8,377 nucleotides of DNA from NCBI GenBank assembly GCA_037719575.1, contig JBBJMF010000111.1, positions 1 through 8,377 of the forward strand, read 5' to 3'. This stretch comes from JAWWPG01 sp037719575 (GTDB lineage: Bacteria; Actinomycetota; Actinomycetes; Propionibacteriales; Nocardioidaceae). This document shows, piece after piece, positions 5,879 to 8,377 of this stretch (positions are counted from its first letter, which is position 1; every line of letters starts with the position of its first letter). Below the pieces are notes generated by a model, which worked only from the letters and a program-made list of their open reading frames with translations, had not been told where the DNA came from and made no database searches. Both the position numbers and the translations under genes were made by a program.

Positions 5879-6355
5879 TCAGCTGGTGGCCATGATGACC
5901 GTCAGGCGGTCGAACTGCATCGGTGCCACCGCCGGGTGCAGGCGCGCGATGTGGAGGACCCTCGCGAGCTTCACCGCCTCGGCGTGCAAGGCCGGCGGGT
6001 AGTAGACCGTGTCGGCTGGGATGTTGCCGTACCAGTTGTCCGTGGCCGATACGTTCCAGCCGGCATCTTGCAGGATGGCCGCCTTCTGCTCCGCGAGCCC
6101 GACGACCCCGGTGTTGTTGAAGAGGACGACGAGCACGTGCGGCACCACGTCGGCCGGGCGGTGGCTCCGGGTCGTCGCGCTGTGCCGCGGGATCGAGATC
6201 GGCTTCGACGGAGCAGAGTCGGTGGGTCGCGAGACCGGGTGCGACCCCGGCGGCTCGACGGTGTCGGCGGACGCGGCCGAGATCACGGCGTAACCCGCCC
6301 CCGCAGCCAGCACGAACGCCAGACTGCCGATAGTGACAGCAGACGGCAGGGCCAC
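5879..6355 (-). CDS. LytR_C-domain protein with N-terminal membrane anchor
   Basis: A 158-residue protein. Residues about 6-30 form one hydrophobic segment (LAFVLAAGAGYAVISAA), so the protein is probably anchored in the membrane with its body outside. A Pro/Ser/Thr-rich linker follows to about residue 70. The C-terminal part, from about residue 72, has the pattern HVLVVLFNNTGVVGLAEQKA ... LQDAGWNV ... DTVYYPPALHAEAVKLARVL, typical of the LytR_C domain found at the end of LytR-CpsA-Psr proteins and in stand-alone actinobacterial proteins. No LCP catalytic domain is present, so it is not itself a cell-wall ligase. Starts with GTG one base after the stop of the DUF3263 gene and lies 29 bases before otsB, so it is in one operon with both. 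Molecular role unknown; a cell-envelope function is inferred. Confidence 0.82.
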   Translation of the reverse strand: MALPSAVTIGSLAFVLAAGAGYAVISAASADTVEPPGSHPVSRPTDSAPSKPISIPRHSATTRSHRPADVVPHVLVVLFNNTGVVGLAEQKAAILQDAGWNVSATDNWYGNIPADTVYYPPALHAEAVKLARVLHIARLHPAVAPMQFDRLTVIMATS

Positions 6356-6356
6356 G

Positions 6357-6656
6357 TCAGACCTCGATCCCCAGCCGCCTGGCAGAGCGCTGCCGCTGGC
6401 GGGCGGCGCGCAGCCGGCGCAGCCGCTTGACGAGCAGCGGGTCGAACGCGAGGGCAGCCGGCTTGTCGATCAGCGCGTTGAGCACCTGGTAGTAGCGCGT
6501 CGCGGACATGTCGAACTGCTCGCGGACCGCCTGCTCCTTGGCCCCGGCATACTTCCACCACAGCCGTTCGAACCCTAGGATCCGCTGGTCTCGGTCCGAC
6601 AGCTCGCTCGCGCCCCGGGCTGGGTCACCCGGCATTACGACGTTCGCGGCGTCCAT
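6357..6656 (-). CDS. DUF3263-family small protein
   Basis: A 99-residue protein matching the actinobacterial DUF3263 pattern: LSDRDQRILGFERLWWKYAG, AKEQAVREQFDMSATRYYQV, LNALIDKPAALAFDPLLVKR and an Arg-rich tail RLRAARQRQRSARRLG. The AKEQAVREQFDMSATRYYQVL part resembles a helix-turn-helix recognition segment (sigma-factor region 4-like), so DNA binding is plausible; the basic C-terminus would help. That is inference, since the family has no established function known to me. The ATG at 6656-6654 has AGGAGAG seven bases upstream and is preferred over a farther GTG at 6707. First gene of the operon with the LytR_C protein and otsB. If it binds DNA, the nearby dyad at 6728-6749 is an obvious candidate target. 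Confidence 0.88.
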   Translation of the reverse strand: MDAANVVMPGDPARGASELSDRDQRILGFERLWWKYAGAKEQAVREQFDMSATRYYQVLNALIDKPAALAFDPLLVKRLRRLRAARQRQRSARRLGIEV

Positions 6657-6716
6657 CGGTCGGCTCTCCTGGTCGGCGGGCGGGGCAGGGATCTCGGATC
6701 GCCCCACCTCGCGATC

Positions 6717-6746
6717 ATCCTAGGTGACAAACAACATCGATGTCAT
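6717..6746 (-). promoter_or_regulatory. Predicted promoter of the DUF3263-LytR_C-otsB operon
   Basis: On the minus strand ATGACA (6746-6741), an 18-base spacer and TAGGAT (6722-6717) resemble a housekeeping -35/-10 pair. Transcription would start near 6710, leaving a leader of about 55 bases before the DUF3263 ATG. Most of the palindrome at 6728-6749 lies inside its spacer and -35. Confidence 0.55.
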
Positions 6747-6749
6747 TTG
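6728..6749. promoter_or_regulatory. Imperfect 22-base palindrome, candidate operator
   Basis: Perfect core ACATCGATGT (6734-6743) flanked by CAAA (6728-6731) and TTTG (6746-6749), with two mismatched pairs between. An overlapping inverted repeat GGTGACA (6723-6729) / TGTCACC (6761-6767) surrounds it. It overlaps the minus-strand promoter and lies 60 bases upstream of the otsA start, so one regulator could control both trehalose genes. Function is inferred from position and symmetry. Confidence 0.45.
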
Positions 6750-6807
6750 CCCGGCTGGTGTGTCACCGGCCGGATCGTGCGCCTTCAGTAGGTCGACGCC
6801 GGGCCAT

Positions 6808-6813
6808 TAGGCT
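6808..6813 (+). promoter_or_regulatory. -10 element of otsA, implying a leaderless mRNA
   Basis: TAGGCT ends seven bases before the A of the otsA ATG at 6820, the spacing expected when transcription starts on the start codon itself. No Shine-Dalgarno sequence precedes the ATG. The -35 region is only weakly similar to consensus (TTCAGT, 6784-6789, 18-base spacer). Confidence 0.5.
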
Positions 6814-6819
6814 GAGACG

Positions 6820-8238
6820 ATGCCCGCCACCTTGCAGAGCCCGTTCGTGGTCGTGGCGAACCGGCTGCCGGTCGACCGGATTCCCAGTGCCACCGGTGAC
6901 CCGCCGAGATGGCGTACGTCGCCCGGCGGCCTGGTCACCGCGATGGAGCCGGTGCTTCGCGAGCAGCGAGGTGTATGGGTCGGCTGGCCGGGCTCGCACC
7001 TCGACAATGACGAGGTGTTCGAGACCGACGGGCTCATCCTCAGACCCGTCAACCTGGACGACGAGGAGTTCCAGCACTACTACGAGGGCATGTCCAACGG
7101 GACGCTCTGGCCGCTCTACCACGACCTGGTGGCCAAGCCCGAGTTCCACCGGGCGTGGTGGGACGCCTACCGGCGCGTCAACAGACGGTTCGCCGAGGCA
7201 GCCGCCGAGTCGGTCGGCGAGCGGGGCGTCGTCTGGGTGCAGGACTACCAGCTCCAGCTCGTGCCGGCGATGCTGCGCGCGCTTCGACCAGACGTCAGGA
7301 TCGGGTTCTTCCTGCACATCCCGTTCCCGCCGAGCGAGCTGTTCCGCCAGCTGCCGTGGCGGGACCGGATCCTGGAGGGACTGCTGGGCGCGGACCTGGT
7401 GGGGTTCCAGCGACCGGGCGGCGCGTCGAACTTCGCGAGGCTCGTGCGCCAGCGACTCGGGCACAAGACCCATCGTGACCGCATCGTGCTCGGGGACGGC
7501 CGGCAGGTGAGGGCCCGTAGCTACCCGATCTCGCTCGACGTCAAGAGCCTCGAGGCGCTGGCGCGGACACCCGCGGTGGAGCGGCGGGCGGCCGAGATCA
7601 GATCAGAGCTCGGCGACCCGCGTTTCGTGTTCCTCGGGGTCGACAGGCTCGACTACACCAAAGGCATCCGGCAACGGCTACGAGCCTTCGGGGAGCTGAT
7701 CGTCGACGGGCACACGAGCGTCGAGGAGTCCGTCTTCGTCCAGGTGGCCTCGCCGAGCAGGGAGCGGGTCCAGCAGTACCGCGAGGTGCGCGACGACATC
7801 GAGCGATGGGTCGGGCGGATCAACGGTGACCTTGGCTCGATCGGTCACCCGGCAGTCCACTACCTGCATGCGTCCTTCCCGCGCGAGGAGATGGCGGCGC
7901 TCTACCGCGCCGCCGACGTCATGGCGGTCACCCCCTTCGCCGACGGGATGAACCTCGTCGCCAAGGAGTACGTGACCTGCCGGGTCCGCAGCAACGGCGC
8001 ACTCGTGCTGTCGGAGTTCGCCGGGGCGTCTGACGATCTCAAACAGGCGTTCCTCGTCAACCCGCACGACATCGACGGCCTCAAGCGGGCAATGCTCAGC
8101 GCGATCCGCGCCGAGCCGAGGGACCTGACGCGCCGGATGCGGGCGATGCGAAGACAGGTCCACGAGCACGACATCTCATCCTGGGCCACCGAGTTCCTCA
8201 CCGACCTGGGCGCCCCGGAGTTCACCCCGCACGACTGA
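6820..8238 (+). CDS. otsA: Trehalose-6-phosphate synthase (alpha,alpha-trehalose-phosphate synthase, GT20)
   Basis: A 472-residue GT20 glycosyltransferase that joins nucleotide-glucose and glucose 6-phosphate to trehalose 6-phosphate. Visible motifs: ANRLPV at the N-terminus, GWPG (55-58), VQDYQLQLVPAMLR with D142, FFLHIPFPPSELF, ADLVGFQ, VDRLDYTKGI with R276 and K281 for the nucleotide-sugar phosphates, DGMNLVAKEYV with D375 and E383, and GALVLSEFAGASDDL near the C-terminus. These sit at a constant +14 offset from the E. coli OtsA active-site residues as I recall them, and the length is normal. The ATG starts the conserved N-terminus and probably is the 5' end of the mRNA. Its partner otsB is on the opposite strand behind two other genes, not fused or adjacent. 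Donor choice (UDP-, GDP- or ADP-glucose) cannot be read here. Confidence 0.96.
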   Translation: MPATLQSPFVVVANRLPVDRIPSATGDPPRWRTSPGGLVTAMEPVLREQRGVWVGWPGSHLDNDEVFETDGLILRPVNLDDEEFQHYYEGMSNGTLWPLYHDLVAKPEFHRAWWDAYRRVNRRFAEAAAESVGERGVVWVQDYQLQLVPAMLRALRPDVRIGFFLHIPFPPSELFRQLPWRDRILEGLLGADLVGFQRPGGASNFARLVRQRLGHKTHRDRIVLGDGRQVRARSYPISLDVKSLEALARTPAVERRAAEIRSELGDPRFVFLGVDRLDYTKGIRQRLRAFGELIVDGHTSVEESVFVQVASPSRERVQQYREVRDDIERWVGRINGDLGSIGHPAVHYLHASFPREEMAALYRAADVMAVTPFADGMNLVAKEYVTCRVRSNGALVLSEFAGASDDLKQAFLVNPHDIDGLKRAMLSAIRAEPRDLTRRMRAMRRQVHEHDISSWATEFLTDLGAPEFTPHD

Positions 8239-8295
8239 TGCCACACCTGGCACCGGACTGCGGTCACGCCACGGCTCTCGAGGTCGATCGGTCGC

Positions 8296-8377
8296 GATGC
8301 GACCACGAGTACTCATCGTCAGTGTCTCGAAGCACGAAGGCCCCGACCACAAAGGCGGAGGCTCCGCAAAGTATGAG
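8296..8377 (+). CDS. Possible start of an unrecognised gene running off the right edge
   Basis: An ATG at 8296 opens a frame to the window end; its first residues read MRPRVLIVSVSKHEG. A hydrophobic beta-strand-like start is suggestive of a Rossmann-type protein, but third codon positions are far less G/C-rich than in the neighbours and the nearest GAGG is 13 bases upstream. An alternative start is an ATG at 8374 after GGAGG. The hairpin GCGGAG-G-CTCCGC at about 8355-8367 could also be part of an otsA terminator. Too little sequence to decide. Confidence 0.22.

Overview
This is a GC-rich chromosomal window with strongly G/C-biased third codon positions, GTG starts and a probable leaderless gene. 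Together these point to a high-GC Gram-positive actinomycete. DUF3263, a LytR_C-type protein and a CysO-like sulfur carrier with VAGG at its C-terminus support the same group. I cannot name a genus from the sequence alone. No mobile element, CRISPR array, tRNA or rRNA is visible.

Layout, left to right. (1) Positions 1-1566, minus strand: a DmpA-type (P1/S58) aminopeptidase followed, with a 4-base GTGA overlap, by a CocE/NonD (S15-like) serine hydrolase that runs off the left edge. (2) Positions 1603-2661, plus strand: a divergent zinc-dependent deacetylase of the HDAC/acetylpolyamine amidohydrolase family, only 36 bases from the peptidase start. Together these look like a small amide/peptide/ester-degrading locus. 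(3) Positions 2662-2851: a gap between convergent genes with a strong-looking promoter immediately followed by two hairpins, the second terminator-like; it may encode a very short RNA. (4) Positions 2852-4627, minus strand: a SAM-I (S-box) riboswitch, a threonine-synthase-like PLP enzyme and a CysO/MoaD-type sulfur-carrier protein, in transcription order. (5) Positions 4628-5015: a non-coding gap. (6) Positions 5016-6656, minus strand: DUF3263 protein, LytR_C-domain membrane-anchored protein and trehalose-6-phosphate phosphatase (otsB) in one operon. (7) Positions 6657-6819: a divergent regulatory region. (8) Positions 6820-8238, plus strand: trehalose-6-phosphate synthase (otsA). (9) The last 140 bases hold no secure gene.

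How the genes work together: OtsA and OtsB form the two-step trehalose pathway and sit on opposite sides of one control region containing a promoter with a palindrome in its spacer. The most interesting part is the SAM-riboswitch operon. A methionine-status switch sits in front of an enzyme normally annotated as threonine synthase, coupled to a protein that carries sulfur as a thiocarboxylate. This raises the possibility that the enzyme makes homocysteine (or cysteine) from a phosphorylated amino acid and carrier-bound sulfide, rather than threonine. The ribosome-binding site overlaps the last riboswitch helix, so control is probably at translation.
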